Below are positions 34,562 through 46,320 of a DNA stretch of 64,000 nucleotides, piece by piece. The stretch spans positions 5,549,360 to 5,613,359 of the forward strand of contig CM029631.1 of the NCBI GenBank assembly GCA_017311315.1, written 5' to 3'. The notes beneath the pieces are model-generated. The model saw only the letters and a program-made list of their open reading frames with translations. It ran no database searches and was not told where the DNA came from. A program made the translations under genes and the position numbers. The DNA is from Dendrocalamus latiflorus. Taxonomy: Eukaryota; Streptophyta; Magnoliopsida; Poales; Poaceae. Position 1 is the stretch's first letter, and each line of letters begins with the position of its first letter.

Positions 34562-35687
34562 TCGAGCCCGCAGGTCCAAGTGCCAGGTCGAGCTTGGCTT
34601 GCTCTGGTACTTTTAACGACGTGCCTAGCGATAGGAAGATTTCACTTCTAGCTGTAAGAGCAACTCCAGCAGGGCCCCTACTTGGCCTCTCAAACTCAAA
34701 TTTGAGAACCAGAGCAAAAAAACTCAGCTCCAACAGGGCTCCTACTTGGCTCTAAAAAATAGGAGGCCTCTCAAATGAGGTCTCCAAGCCCTCATTCCTA
34801 GGGGCCCTCTTCTGGCTCTCATCCTTCAGTTTTTTTCCCGCTAGGTGAAACTTCCCCCACGCCCCCAAAATCCCTCGCGCCCCCCAAAATCCGCTGCTTC
34901 TGCTCGCCCTCGTCTCGCCCGACTCCTCCGCTTCCGCTCACCCCCCGCCTTGCTCGACTCCTCTGCCGCCGCCCGTGTCCCCCTTGCACCGCCAAAATCC
35001 CCCGCCTCTGCCGCTTCCGCTCGCCCCCGCCTCGCCCGACTCCTCCGTTCGCCCGCCGCCTACGCTCGCCTGCCGCCTAACTCGGCTCCTCCGCTCGCCC
35101 GCCGCCACGCCCGTCGCCTCGCCCGTCGCCGCCAAAATCCCCCGCTCGACCGGGGCCTCCGCTCGCCTCCGACTGGATTTGAGGAGTGGGTCCCATGTGT
35201 CAGTGTGTAGTGGAATGGATTTGAGGGCTTAGATTTGAGGGGTGCTGTTGGAGTAGATGCAAAAAAATGGGCCCTCAAAAATAGGAGGAGCCATCAAATC
35301 AAAAGTAGGGGCCCTGATTTGAGAGCTACTGCTGGAGTTGCTCTAAGGATGCATTGAGCAATATCAAATTTCTACTGCCACGCGCCTCGTCGTCGTCGAC
35401 ACGTTACTAAGCCGCTTCCCGCTGGGCCATGCTTGCAGCCTGGCCTCGTTGTGCGCTGCTAACCTCTTGGTTCGTGACTGGGCCGTGGCCTGGTCCGAAT
35501 CTGCAATTATCAAACATGTCGCGCAGACAGTTGGGGACACATATCCTCTAAATCACAAACAGATTTGATATTCATGATAACCCATTCGCTTTAAAAGTCT
35601 AAATTTTTTTCATAATAATTATTAAATCAGAAAAAAAATCTAGAAACCCCCTTGTTAATCGAGGGAGAAAAAGATCTATACCACTTA
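34562..35687 (+). repeat. 437-bp direct duplication, copy B (occupied site)
   Basis: Same 437 bp as copy A but interrupted by a 686-bp Tourist-like element plus its 3-bp duplication: 1126 - 689 = 437. It also has a small GTC repeat expansion (cgtcgtcgtcgac) absent from copy A. Confidence 0.9.
34658..35343. mobile_element. Tourist-like element inserted in duplication copy B
   Basis: 686 bp. Termini GAGCAACTCCAGCAGGGCCC and, complemented, GAGCAACTCCAGCAGTAGCT. TAA duplicated at 34655-34657 and 35344-35346, with the empty site in copy A proving the duplication. The interior (about 34850-35200) is C-rich and GC-rich, unlike the AT-rich interior of the related element at 31726. Long frames there (for example 34845-35210) are compositional. 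Confidence 0.9.
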
Positions 35688-35797
35688 AGCCCGCTTGGTT
35701 GGGCTGAAAAGCTGTGGCCTATGGCTGAATTTGCAATGTAGCTGGCTGAAATTACACGGTAGTTGAAGGTGGCTTATTTGGTGTAATTAAATTTAAA
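35688..35797 (+). mobile_element. MITE family D, left-half fragment
   Basis: Carries gggctgaaaagctgtggcc through ggcttatttggtgtaattaa, then stops. It begins exactly where duplication copy B ends, so it may have cut copy B short. Confidence 0.55.
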
Positions 35798-36179
35798 CAT
35801 CCTTAGCCTATGTTAGTTATACCTTTGCCTTGCGCATACTCTTGAAACTTTATGACGAACATCCTTACCTCAAGTTGGGGTTCTTGTCTTGATGTGGATT
35901 AACCTATAATACATCATCCACTTGCCCTCCATAAATATATGATACGTCTTCTCTTAACTTGATGAATAACTCATGACCATCTTCTCTTTAGTATCTTGAT
36001 GCTCATCAACGCACGATGTCATCTTTCATCCCACACTTTGACTTAAGAATGATCAATTCATGATGCCATCAAAAGTCTTCATTATTATGGGATATTACAT
36101 ATTCATCAAACTCACAGAAAATGTTAGCCCTACAAGATAATTATCATTAATTACCATAATATACCATTAACTCATAATG
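35798..36179. other. Intergenic, no supported gene
   Basis: A low-complexity CTT/ATG-rich stretch that resembles decayed LTR sequence, but no boundary can be set. Confidence 0.35.
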
Positions 36180-37090
36180 GCACATGGCGGGTCTAGATTC
36201 TTCATCTGTAAGCTCAGAAGTGTGATCATTCACCACCATTATCTGGAAGTCCATTGCACCACCTCTGAATATCTGCACATGAACCTTCCCAGGACAAGAA
36301 CCATATATATACTTCACCATATGAGTGTCAGGTTCAACATATACACCCGATAGGTGCGGCTTATATTCTTGGCATATCTAGCAATAGCTTGCTGTGTAGC
36401 ACCCATGTTGGGGAAACGTTGCCCTTCCACCAGTGTGTCTTCGTTGAAAGACCATTTAAACCTATCTGTAGGCAGCAGAACTAGGAAGGCCAATGCAACA
36501 GTATCAACTCTAGAGGAGACATACTCAACGTTCGTGCACACAATACCACCAGATTCATCGCCCCCACCAACACCTATACTAGCATCGTCTCCACTATTGG
36601 CTATGTTAACATTCGCTACATTGTAGTATTGCATTCCATCTGACATGCCACCCAAATATTCATGGCAGTCAATATGTGCTGCTCACCATCTCCTCACACC
36701 TTCAGTTGGCTCAAAATTCTGAGCACGTCATGTCAGCCCTCCATCATTTCGACCAGCACTATGTTCTGTCGCACCACCATCATGCACACCAACAGCAGGT
36801 TCCACTTCATCACCACCATCCACACCAACATTAGGTTCCACAACACCACCACTAGTCAATAGTGGTACCTCCACATTACCACTCCCACCCGCCTCGTCCT
36901 TGCTCAATAGTTCCTCCCCTTCACAAACTGCACATACACCATTGGACTCTCATATAACACCACCCTGGAATTGCCCCAAGTGACGTTGCCAACCACATTC
37001 TTCAACTCACAGAAACTCTCATGACACATACCTCTTCTTGAAGGTCTTCACTAGATCTACCCTTTTCCCAACGAGCAGATATCCTAAATC
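36180..37090 (-). pseudogene. Mutator-like (MuDR) transposase N-terminal remnant
   Basis: In the minus direction the first part (about 37080-36920) reads GKRVDLVKTFKKRYVS, a stop, then ESFCELKNVVGNVTWG. An acidic Gly/Asp/Glu-rich linker follows. The best open part (36655-36314) ends with the MuDR DNA-binding-domain pattern RFPNMGATQQAIARYAKN. After a frameshift near 36330 the coding continues with VKYIYGSCPGKVHVQIFRGG. The catalytic core and zinc knuckle are absent, and there are at least one stop and one frameshift. I could not define terminal inverted repeats. Confidence 0.6.
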
Positions 37091-37657
37091 ACAGCAAAAC
37101 CCCTAAAAAACTAACTGAACCTCTCTTCTACTCTCTATTTCTTTCTTCTCCCTCAGCTCTCTCTTACTCGGAAGGGAAGAAAATGAACTGGGGGCTTTGG
37201 GTAAGAGAGCGATGCGAGTGATTTTATGCACGTGGGGACCGCGCTGGCGAGCAGTAAGGGCACGTGTGTGCCACGGGCCACACCAGCCCCTGCCGAGCTC
37301 GCACTCCTCATTGCCGAGTACGCCTACTGCGCCTGTCACCTTGTTGTCGAGCACTAGCAGTGCGGCAGGACGGTGGGTCTTGCCACCTGCCATGCCCATC
37401 GCTTCCCTACAGAGCTCGCCCGTCCTCCCGCTGTTGTGCCCTCTTATTGAGCTAGGGTAGCGCAGCAAGTGACACGTGTCGCTTGCCACGACTGTCAAGC
37501 TCAAAGAGGGGATAGATTTGCAAAACCGAACGCTAGGGAGGCCAAATTTGAAAAAAAAATGGCCACAATGCTAGATATGTAAAGGCTTCGCTACCTAGCC
37601 TCACTGTGCGTTGCCTCTTTGTTCCATGGCTGAACCGATGGACCATAGCCGAGTCTA
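37091..37657. other. Intergenic, possibly flank of the Mutator remnant
   Basis: GC-rich around 37200-37450. Near 37590-37655 a short stretch (gcctcactgtgcgttgcc onward) looks like a diverged third relative of the 437-bp duplication. No gene supported. Confidence 0.35.
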
Positions 37658-37976
37658 AGTTCCTGCACATATTAGCTTCTATTTTCTGACTTCTGCTTGG
37701 AGAAGCAAGAAGCCAATATAAACACCTAGCTTTCCCAAATGATTTCCTCACCCTCTCGCTCCAGTCTCACTTCGGAGATAAGGCAGGGGTCACAGACACA
37801 TCATGCACCACATTTCTCTCTTTTCCATCTCCACACGCATCTCTTTATCACCTTTTTCACCACTCGCACACCCTCCTTCTAAAAGTTATTTTTTTGGCTA
37901 CTACTATTCATTTTCAACCAAAAGCTATTAGTAATGGATAAAAAGTCATCAACTGCAGCCAATATGAATAGACCCT
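37658..37976. mobile_element. hAT-like MITE (family A, copy 2)
   Basis: Shares with 369-660 the left AGTTCCTGCACATATTAGC-type end, the agaagccaatataaaca motif, a CTC-rich middle, accaaaagctat, and a right end complementary to AGGGTCTATTCATATTGGC. No matching target duplication was found for this copy. Confidence 0.55.
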
Positions 37977-39195
37977 AAAACACTGCAAGACCAATCGTGT
38001 GTTAGTTGAAGACCTAAGGAAAAAAAACAGGGTTTCTTCCTGCTGTGCTGAACCAAATAAGAAACAGAAAAGTTGGGTCCTATTTATAATTGTATTTCAT
38101 CGATATAATCACATATATCTAATCAATCTTCTTCGTTATAATCGGGGCCCACTAAAAATCGACAATGTAATTTTTTCTTTTTACTTCAATTAACGTGGTA
38201 ATTTCTTGCTCTTGAGAGTGAATATGGTGGTTTTTTATTTGCTTTAATAAGATACTCCTTTCGTTTTTGAATATATGTCATTCTATAATTTCGAGGTAAT
38301 TTTTTACGATTTTTTTCTTAGCATGCTCACCCCTTTTATTATTCCCTAAGTCATTTATTACTATGGACTGAGCAACACACAAGATGCAAAAATAATAAAT
38401 GAGCTAATCAAAGTGGGTAATATAGTCGTTTGTATACACGTCCTGACTGTAGTGCAAAATCCTAAAACGGCATATTCTGAAATCTTGCTTACCAAGCCAG
38501 ACCCTCGAGGCCTCAACTCAATTCCCCTTGTCCAACATTACGCCACTAGTCGCTGCCCCACCCTGAGAGCGTGATGAGGATCGATTAGGCCACACATTTT
38601 GAGAGACATTCACAAATCACAACGCCAGGGCCGTGAGATATTTCCAGTGACGCCACCGGGATAACATGATGTGAACCCAGTAGGGTCAACAAACAGTATA
38701 GTCAGTAGCCATGCTGCTTGGATCGATGTTTTAAAGTTGAATCGGATCTTTCAAGCTCTGAGCCAAAACAAGATTAATTCATGCAAAAACTGATAGATGA
38801 ATCAAAAATTTGATTTGGCATTTCACCTTGTGAGCAAACAAAAGCGGGACAAAGTACTAACTAGCACGCTGGAACTGGGCGCCCACGGCTTATGTGCCAA
38901 CTGCACTAACACCAGGCCATTTGATTTGCTGAATCTGCATCGTCCTTTTCGTCAATGGTTTAGTTTATGTTTGACCCTGAGCATCGCAATGGATTAAGTA
39001 GTGCAAATGCAACCACTCTCTCAGCCACTTAACTTTCCATTCTTCTCTCCAAAAATATCCAAGAAATCCTAACCGATCACTAGTTCACTTTGCTGCAGAC
39101 TCCATCCCTAAAACGCTTAGCACGTTGACAACTCCAGCATTTGGCTATCCCAGATAAGAAAACCTCAACCACGATAGAATGAGACGACGGCGATA
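37977..39195. other. Intergenic, 5' flank of the dirigent-like gene
   Basis: No gene recognised. No convincing TATA box in the 150 bases before the ATG at 39196. Confidence 0.4.
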
Positions 39196-39792
39196 ATGCT
39201 AGGCAGGATCATCTTCTGCGTGGTGATCGCCGCGGCCGTCCTTGCCGTCGTCCTCCTCGCCACCGTCTCCCCTCTCCCGCGGCGGTCCACCGGCCACAGC
39301 AAGGCCCCTCCGAATCTTCGCACCCTTACGGTGTACATCCATCCGACGGTGCCTGGAACCTTGCAGCAGCAGCGAGTGGTGCACCAAGAACAGGAAGCGA
39401 GCGTGGCGAGCGCGCTGGTGTTCCGCCACAGGATCACGGCGGGGCCGGATAGCACGTCGAGATCCCTCGGCGCGGCCTCGGGGTTCGTGCTCCCGGGCGA
39501 GGGGGGCTCGGCGATGTCGGCGTTCGACACGGTGCATCTGGCGTTCGACGCGGCAGGGCTGTCTGGCAGCCTCTGCGTCGAGGCTGCCGGGAGCAAGAAG
39601 CCGGCACCGCCGGGGCCCAGGCGGCGCACGGGCGACGGGGAGGAGACGCTGCGGGTGGTGGGCGGCACGGGCGCGTTCGCGTTCGCGCGCGGGCACGCCG
39701 TCCTGCGCGCCGCGCGTGGGCAGCAGCTGCGCGCTGGCGCCGGGGCGACGGCGCTGCGGCTTGAGCTGAGCGTTGCACCCGCTGAGAGTTAA
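39196..39792 (+). CDS. Dirigent-like protein
   Basis: Single exon, 198 residues, high GC. Residues 4-24 are a hydrophobic segment (IIFCVVIAAAVLAVVLLATV), a signal peptide or signal anchor. The dirigent-type barrel is recognisable from about residue 42: LTVYIHPTV, RITAGPDSTSRSLGAASGFV, MSAFDTVHLAFDAAGLSGSL, and the best-conserved ETLRVVGGTGAFAFARGHAV near the C-terminus. Dirigent proteins steer stereospecific phenoxy-radical coupling in lignan and lignin biosynthesis in the apoplast; the substrate here cannot be told. The central segment is divergent and Gly/Pro/Arg-rich (around residues 138-153), so it is an atypical member. No frame break. Nearest neighbours are repeats. Confidence 0.7.
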   Translation: MLGRIIFCVVIAAAVLAVVLLATVSPLPRRSTGHSKAPPNLRTLTVYIHPTVPGTLQQQRVVHQEQEASVASALVFRHRITAGPDSTSRSLGAASGFVLPGEGGSAMSAFDTVHLAFDAAGLSGSLCVEAAGSKKPAPPGPRRRTGDGEETLRVVGGTGAFAFARGHAVLRAARGQQLRAGAGATALRLELSVAPAES

Positions 39793-40072
39793 CAGGCGTG
39801 CGAGAGCGACGTGTTATTCCTTTTTTGTTTTGCTACTGTTGATTTCGCAATATATCTTCCGGAAAATATAATGCATTGCAGGCTTGCAGCTTTGATGCCG
39901 ATAGCGTGATACGCCAAAGTGTGCATAAAAAAAAAATACGCGTTGCAGGAGTGTGCATCTAGTTTGTTTCCCTTCATTTTTTGAGTGAAAACTGGGAACT
40001 AAGGTATTGTTCATGCGAGTTTTGTGTCTTTTTTTCACCTCTCTGCAGAATGTGCAATGGGACAACTTTTTG

Positions 40073-41300
40073 TAGGATCGATTCACACTAAGATAGGCAA
40101 TCAGAGGGGGTGAATGATTGCGGAAGTTAAAAAATAAATTTTAATACTTCCCTTTTCACACAAAACCTATTTAAGCCTTGTTTAAAGTTCTGGACAGAAT
40201 ACTGTATCCTTACTAAAACTGATCTCGATAAAAATCCGTAACTCCGATTAACCTCAAACTTTTTCAGAATAAACTAGAGACAGTTATTGAACTAACCCAA
40301 CTGGAATTACGTCAATCGGACCTCTAGAACTTGAGATATAAAATAAACAAGATCGCTGATGCAGATAGTGACGAAAATAAATTAAGTCCTAATTATGCAA
40401 CAAAGCAAAATCTGAGATCGCTTGCCTGACCGATGGCCGAACAATGTCGTGCGCTTCGTGATCAAAGAGATGCCATGCCAAAGAAAACGTTCAGTCACCC
40501 CAAAAGCCGTATATATATTTTTCTTCCACGGCTGCTCGGTACAAACTCTTACCATGCCGCCGCATGCATATATATACACACACAGCCCAACTCCAACTAG
40601 GCTTTAAAATCCTAATTCAACTCCAACTAGGCCTTAAAATCCTAATCTAACTGCAACAAGGTTTTAAAATCTTAATCCAACTCCAATTAGGCCTTAAAAT
40701 CCTAATCCAACTCCAACAAGGCCTTAAAAATCCTAATCCAACTCCAACTAGGCTTGGGCTTTTTTTTTACCTCAACTAGACTTTTGGCCAACTAATTTTC
40801 AAGGGACCCGAAACCCTTTCTAACACAGGTTTTTCACACTCACGACTTTTCTAACATGTCACGTGTCGAAGACTCCAGGACCGCACCTCTCGTAGCTTCT
40901 CCACGTATCATCCACCTTTGATCTCCATGCGCCCCAAGCATGAGCTCGATCATCTCGTGACTTCCTTGACCGTCCGAACCTCAGATCTCCTCATCTTAGT
41001 TCCGGTCCAACTCGTCACCGACCATGATCGCCTCCATGCTCAACCTGCACATGCAAAGACCAAAGAACATTCTTCCGGCACAAGCTCGTCTCAACTTGAC
41101 CAACATCAATCCGTACACACGTAACACAACTCACATAACACCGCTTAAACAAAATCATCAATTATTCATCATAACAAATTAACTATTGTCAATTATTTAT
41201 CACCAAAATATTCTAAACCTAGCCACATGGTCTAACAATTTTATAGCGAGTTCATCACTTAAGTTTCCTGTGGCTTAACAATCAAGCCCGTGAAACTATC
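40073..41300 (+). mobile_element. Possible copia LTR-like fragment
   Basis: Starts TGTAGGATCGATTCACAC and soon shows cagagggggtgaatg, a pattern common in copia/Sirevirus-related LTRs, followed by a 30-bp minisatellite. No partner, primer binding site or coding region nearby. Boundaries are weak. Confidence 0.3.
40588..40755 (+). repeat. 30-bp tandem repeat
   Basis: Five to six contiguous units of caactccaactaggccttaa followed by aatcctaatc, with a few substitutions and a 1-base insertion in one unit. Confidence 0.85.
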
Positions 41301-42574
41301 AAACATCACAAATGCATGGTACGAAAATCCGAACATCAGATTCGATTCTGCCAATAAAATAGTAACTGAGATGATCGTCCTTGTGGTTGGCTAACATCGT
41401 GGTTGTTCAAGGCCAGACGGAAGCGCGAAAAAGATCCCGGCTCGGCCCAACCAGCCCACCACGGCTCAATCCCCCAGCGCAGGAGGTCGTCCAACCCACG
41501 GCACGAGACAGGCCGTCGCAGCTCGGCACGACGCGAGGGCGGTGGAGACGCTGGTCGCTGCGGGCTTCGTCCTCTCGCAGTCGACGGGCGGTGTCGCCTA
41601 GCCGTCGATGCGGGCTCCGTCCTCTCGCAGTCGCTTGCTGCTGCCGAGGAATCATACAAGAAGCAGCGGGACGCGGCGGCTAAGAGATGGAGCCTGTCCG
41701 GCCGGGCCCAATCCCCGCGCCACCACCGCCGCACCCGGCTATCCAGCCCCCTCGCGCGAGAGTCGAGACTGCCCCTTCCGCGCTCCTAAGCGGCGCGGGG
41801 GATAAACCGCCGAGGCAGAAGTGAAGAGCCGGCGCCACACGGCCCTCACGCCTTCGCCGTCGAAAGCGCGCGGCCATCCATCGATCTCATTCGTTGCAGG
41901 ATCATGGCCATTCGGCATTTCCAGGCGTGGCTATTTTTTATTCTTCATTTATCGCCTTCAGCAACGGCTTCGTCCGCCGTGACCACATCATCCCATTTGA
42001 GCTACTGGGGTTATGGACAGCAAAAAAGTATTGGCAGATTTGTTTTTAGATTTCTCATGACTCACGATTCACGAATTGTGTTATCTGAGTCACGAAGCGC
42101 ACCACGAACGAATCTGTTTATCTGTGTAGGCGGTGCGTACCTAACGATCTACTAAGTAGAAAAAATAGGCTCTGAATCGGGGTTGTGTTTTCCTTTTTCC
42201 CAAGAAGCTTTTATTGGCATTGCGTACAAAGTACTCATCAATCAATATCTCTGTACTACACACAGTGAAAAAAGAGGAAACTAATGACTTATACAGTTTT
42301 TGCTACTATTCCTTGTCGTGTTGACCTGAAATAATGAATGAATGAATGAATCAGAGCTAAGTAGCTGACCTATCAGAAAGGTATGCATGATTAAACAGAG
42401 AGTGAAACAAATCTGAACTCTGCTTGTATAGCTCAGGGACTGCAATTCTGAATCTTCCAAACCCCTTCCCTTATTGTACGTAGAAACCTTGATCTGTTCC
42501 TCTGGTTTGTGTGTATTCATAGCGTATGATATATTGCCATGCTGATAATTCTCGTGTAGCACATGGAGATATCT
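41301..42574. other. Intergenic, 3' flank of the UPF0114 gene
   Basis: A GC-rich block (about 41400-41880) has long compositional frames on both strands with no recognisable domain. A GAAT microsatellite lies at about 42333-42352. The last 200-300 bases are probably the UPF0114 3' untranslated region. Confidence 0.4.
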
Positions 42575-43884
42575 TCATGCAAAAGATTGCTTGCGTTGTT
42601 GCTGACGACGCATTGTGATCTTTGACAGGAGGAAGACGCCGGCGGAGGAAGAAAGCACCGCTCCCGCGAAGCACGCCAGGTCGAGGCCGCTGACCAGCGG
42701 CACGCTCTTGAACTTCTCGAGAACGCCTACCTGGAGCAGCAGGAGTATGGCGTGGCCAATCCTCGACTTTGCCTGCGTGAGGGACTGGATCCTGGCCCCT
42801 TCTTTCAGCTTCTGGTATGGATTTGTAGCTTCTCGTTAGCATCGACACATGTGTAATGGATCTGTCTACATGGACTACTAAACTATTGACAAGGCTCAAT
42901 TACCTCTAGGTTGAATGCGCCTAAGTGTGATTTGTCAATATGCCGTCCCGGTTCCTGAATGCTCCGGGAACCATAAAACATGATGTACATCCCCATGCCA
43001 AACGTGAGAAGGGCAGTGCCAATCAGAAACATGTCTGACGAAAAGGGATTTTCTCCCAAGTTAGTAGGTGCAAGTGCGACGTTGCGCAAACTCAGTTTGA
43101 CGTGAAAGGTGCTTAGTGATCTCACAAGGATGTACCTATTGCTTCAATAAGCAGCTTGATGATCTCGGCTTGATCTGCTATCTGGAACATGGCACGGAAT
43201 TGCATGAAGGATGACTTCAGAACGACACCACAACCCTACAGACACATGAAAGGGTTTTGAGTCTTCTTGGATGTCTTCACTTTTAACATCTTGCATCATT
43301 GATTTCACTTGCAGGAGGAAGAAGCTTACCTCGAGAAAACATGGGACTGAACCAACAAGCGATCCGGCCACACCGATCAGCGTGAACGACTGGCATCTGA
43401 CGACACACTGAGTTCGCCGTCCAGATGAACTTTATTACCAAAGATGAGTACCTTACTTCTATGAATTGAAATTTCTGTAACATGTCAGCCAGTTAGTTAC
43501 CTGATGGATAATGGTCTCGGCGATTTTCGCCCAGTACTGGCGCGTCAGTGCGAGCCACGTCGCCCCAAACTTCCTAAGGACCAGCCTCCTCGTGATCTCA
43601 TACGCCAGAGGTAACAAAAGGTCAACGTTCTTCGCATCCTCCGGTACGAAAAGCCCCCGCTGCTTCTCCGGCGTGGTACTGGCAGTTCCCAAGGTGATAA
43701 AGGCAGCCTTCTGCTCGCCGGCGCGGCTGATCCTGAGCTTCTTTTTCGCCTCCCACAGGAACTTGAGAGACGCGGTGCGGCACGGGCTGGCGTTGCCGGA
43801 AGCCGAAGACGACGGCAGGTGGCTGTCCGGATGGAATGCTATGGCGGTTGCCCTGAGCAACCTGCTGCTTGCACCTGCTGCCAT
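42575..43884 (-). CDS. UPF0114 (YqhA-like) membrane protein, probably plastid
   Basis: Five coding exons: 43884-43501, 43407-43330, 43235-43136, 43034-42904 and 42811-42575, giving 309 residues. All junctions are GT-AG and keep phase. Residues 1 to about 60 (MAAGASSRLLRATAIAF, Ser/Ala/Arg-rich) look like a chloroplast transit peptide. The UPF0114 domain follows: SFTLIGVAGSLVGSVPCFLE (membrane segment 1, about 134-153), MFLIGTALLTFGMGMYIMFY (about 189-208), GSRSIQEPG, then KLKEGARIQSLTQAKSRIGH (a conserved cytosolic/stromal stretch) and two further hydrophobic segments (about 252-262 and 275-295). Its function is unknown across bacteria and plants. An in-frame ATG at 44061 would add 59 residues without transit-peptide character, so 43884 is preferred. 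Confidence 0.88.
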
Positions 43885-46242
43885 TGCTGAACTCGGGCGA
43901 GCTCTCTTCCCTCGTGTACTGCAACCGTTGCTTTTATTGTGTTTATCAGTTAACATTTGGTGAGGACCTGTGAGCCTGTTGAATTGAGACCATACAAATA
44001 CGCGTATGCACGTATGAAGGGGAAGAGAGGGATCATATGGGACATGCGTAGCAAGCAGCAAGTGGGGATGATTCCAAGAATAAACGGGCGCACAGAGGTG
44101 GCCGGTGAAGGGCGTGTGAAACGGCAGAAGATTCCAATAGCGTCTCTTGTGGCTGGGGCGGAGTTGAACCGGCCGAACGATATCTAGGAATCTACTTGGT
44201 TTCTTTCATGTGTTGGTGCTTTTTCGCGCTGTCACTGTGTGTTGCATAATATCAGTGATATTTTTGCACCTTTTGGGTTGTGCGGCTATATGTAATCCAT
44301 TGGAGATCGATGTGGTTGAATGGGGATTACCTGTGGTTCTAGCTACTGAACGTAATGTAAATGGTTGAGGTCTTGATTTGCATACTTTAGTTGGGTTTCG
44401 GTATAATTGCAGGTTATCAAGCCTTGTCAATAACTCAATATCATCCTTAACCTGAGGAGATAGCACCATGTAGTACAAAGTACTTCAAAGAACGAAAAGT
44501 TCATTGACTCCGTATGCAAACTGCATAATGCTTTCTTTCGAGTCTCCGGAAAAGAGCCTTTTTTATGGTACACTAAATTTACTATGAGTCGTTCATTCTT
44601 CTCGTTCTAATCGTTTAGATTAGTGAGAATTTAGATATACTTCGTATGGAAGTGGGAGCAGTAGAATATCCAGGATGGGCAAAATTGTAATTTCCCTCAC
44701 TTCCTCTCGATTCGTGCTTCTCATTCGTTAGGGAGGCTAAATACAGGCAACGGTGCCACCGCCTCCATCATCTCCGAGCTTCCCCGCTCGATCCCACTCC
44801 CCTCGTCTCCCAATAAACACAACTAGGATTAGAGTGAAGTTCCAGCGCCGCCGTCGCGATTGGCGTCGCCGCAGCCGCCGCACGTGCATCTAGCTGCCGA
44901 AGCTGCTATGGTGGAGCCAGGCTGCCTCGCCTCGAGCGGCGGCCGTCGTCGCCGCCCCTTCCTCCCTTCTACGCGCAGCTTGAATCCCACCACATGTTTG
45001 CTTCAGACGTTCAGTTGAGTGTTCTGGTGATGTTGAATTGTGGATTGTGAGTTATATGCAACAATTCCCACTTTGTGTGCTCGATTTGTGAAATGTACGA
45101 AATTTTAAGTTGTAACCATTTAAATTTTGGAAGCTTTTTTTTTTTCTGATTTGTGCATGTGAGTTCAGAAATTGAATTACACGAATGCTTCTGATTGTGA
45201 AAAAGGTCTGAATATTATGGGCTGACAATGTGGTGACTCCCATAGTCCCATTTGATGGTTGAGTGACAAAATTGTGTATGAAAAATGTCTGAATGTTATG
45301 GGCTTACAATGTTTGAATGCATGAAAAATGTAAATAACAACGCAAGTTGCAGGGAACTGAAAATTGTGAGTTTTTTCATTACAGTTTTTTTTTGTGAAAT
45401 GAATGTATGGATGGAAATATGAGAGCTATAGCAGCAGCTGGGCATTGCTACAACATCAGGAGTGTCAAATTTGCTACAGCATCAGGCCTATTGATACCAT
45501 TTGCATGCCTTTAGCTGTTGCTCGGCACAAGCTGTCAAGCTGCCTGCTGCTGCTGGTACAAAAACAAGTATTGGATCCTTAAAGAAACACATGAAGACCG
45601 AAGTTGAAGTTTGCACCACTTTCAGGAATGCACAGAAAAATTCAGGATTCAGGACCAAAAATTCATGTGAGTAGGAAATGCAAGTTTCAATCAGTTGCTC
45701 CTGCTGAGCAAAAGGCTTTTTGTCCTACTGTTGCTGACTGGTAGCTTCTGCAACTGCTCCTTGCCCTTTGCAACCGGCTGCTTGCTAGTTGTTGTACACA
45801 AAAACGCATAGTTCCATACTTAATACATTGTACCGCCAATTCTAATAAATTTTTTCTCAGTTTGTTCTCAGAAATTTCTTAGTTTGTGTATTAGTTATTG
45901 CTTGTGTGAATGGAACTTGCAAGTCAAATTTTCAGAAGGAAAAAGATAGCGAAAAACAGATACGGATCCATTTGGATATTGCCATTCATGGAATCAACAT
46001 TCACCACAAGAGATCAATCTGAAGGTAGCTCACCTGCACAACTTAGATTACAATAGGACTTGCAGAATTTAACTGATTACAACTCACAATCCACGATTCA
46101 ACAAATAAATTGCTTACATAGTTACATTTCACGCTGAAGAATTCAGAATTCAACTCACGAATTGCTTACGACAAGAGGCACTGAAATTTCACATGCTCAC
46201 GGCACACGGAAACAACGGCCGACGTGCAGGGCGGCCACCGTT
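43885..46242. other. Intergenic, no supported gene
   Basis: 44690-45000 is GC-rich and resembles a gene 5' leader but has no coding frame. Near 45540-45660 a plus-strand frame reads KLPAAAGTKTSIGSLKKHMK, faintly like the BED zinc-finger start of hAT transposases; too short to call. Confidence 0.35.
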
Positions 46243-46261
46243 GGGGGGGGGGGGGGGGGGG
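46243..46261. repeat. 19-base poly-G tract
   Basis: Uninterrupted G run immediately before a GC-rich tandem array. Confidence 0.95.
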
Positions 46262-46320
46262 CAACGACATCTCCTACGTGGGCGACGGCGACGCGCGAGA
46301 CAGACGCGGCTACCGCACGT

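Noticed and set aside
34845..35210. 121-codon Pro/Arg/Ser-rich frame
   Set aside because: Internal C-rich part of the Tourist-like element; sits wholly within the inserted 686 bp.
33424..35687. Reading the 437-bp direct repeats as an LTR pair
   Set aside because: They do not begin TG or end CA, have no primer binding site after copy A and no polypurine tract before copy B; described only as a duplication.
43885..44061. N-terminal extension of the UPF0114 protein
   Set aside because: In-frame but lacks transit-peptide character; the Ala/Ser/Arg-rich start at 43884 is a better plastid signal.
45540..45660. Possible BED zinc-finger hAT transposase remnant
   Set aside because: Only about 40 codons with weak resemblance and no second conserved block.
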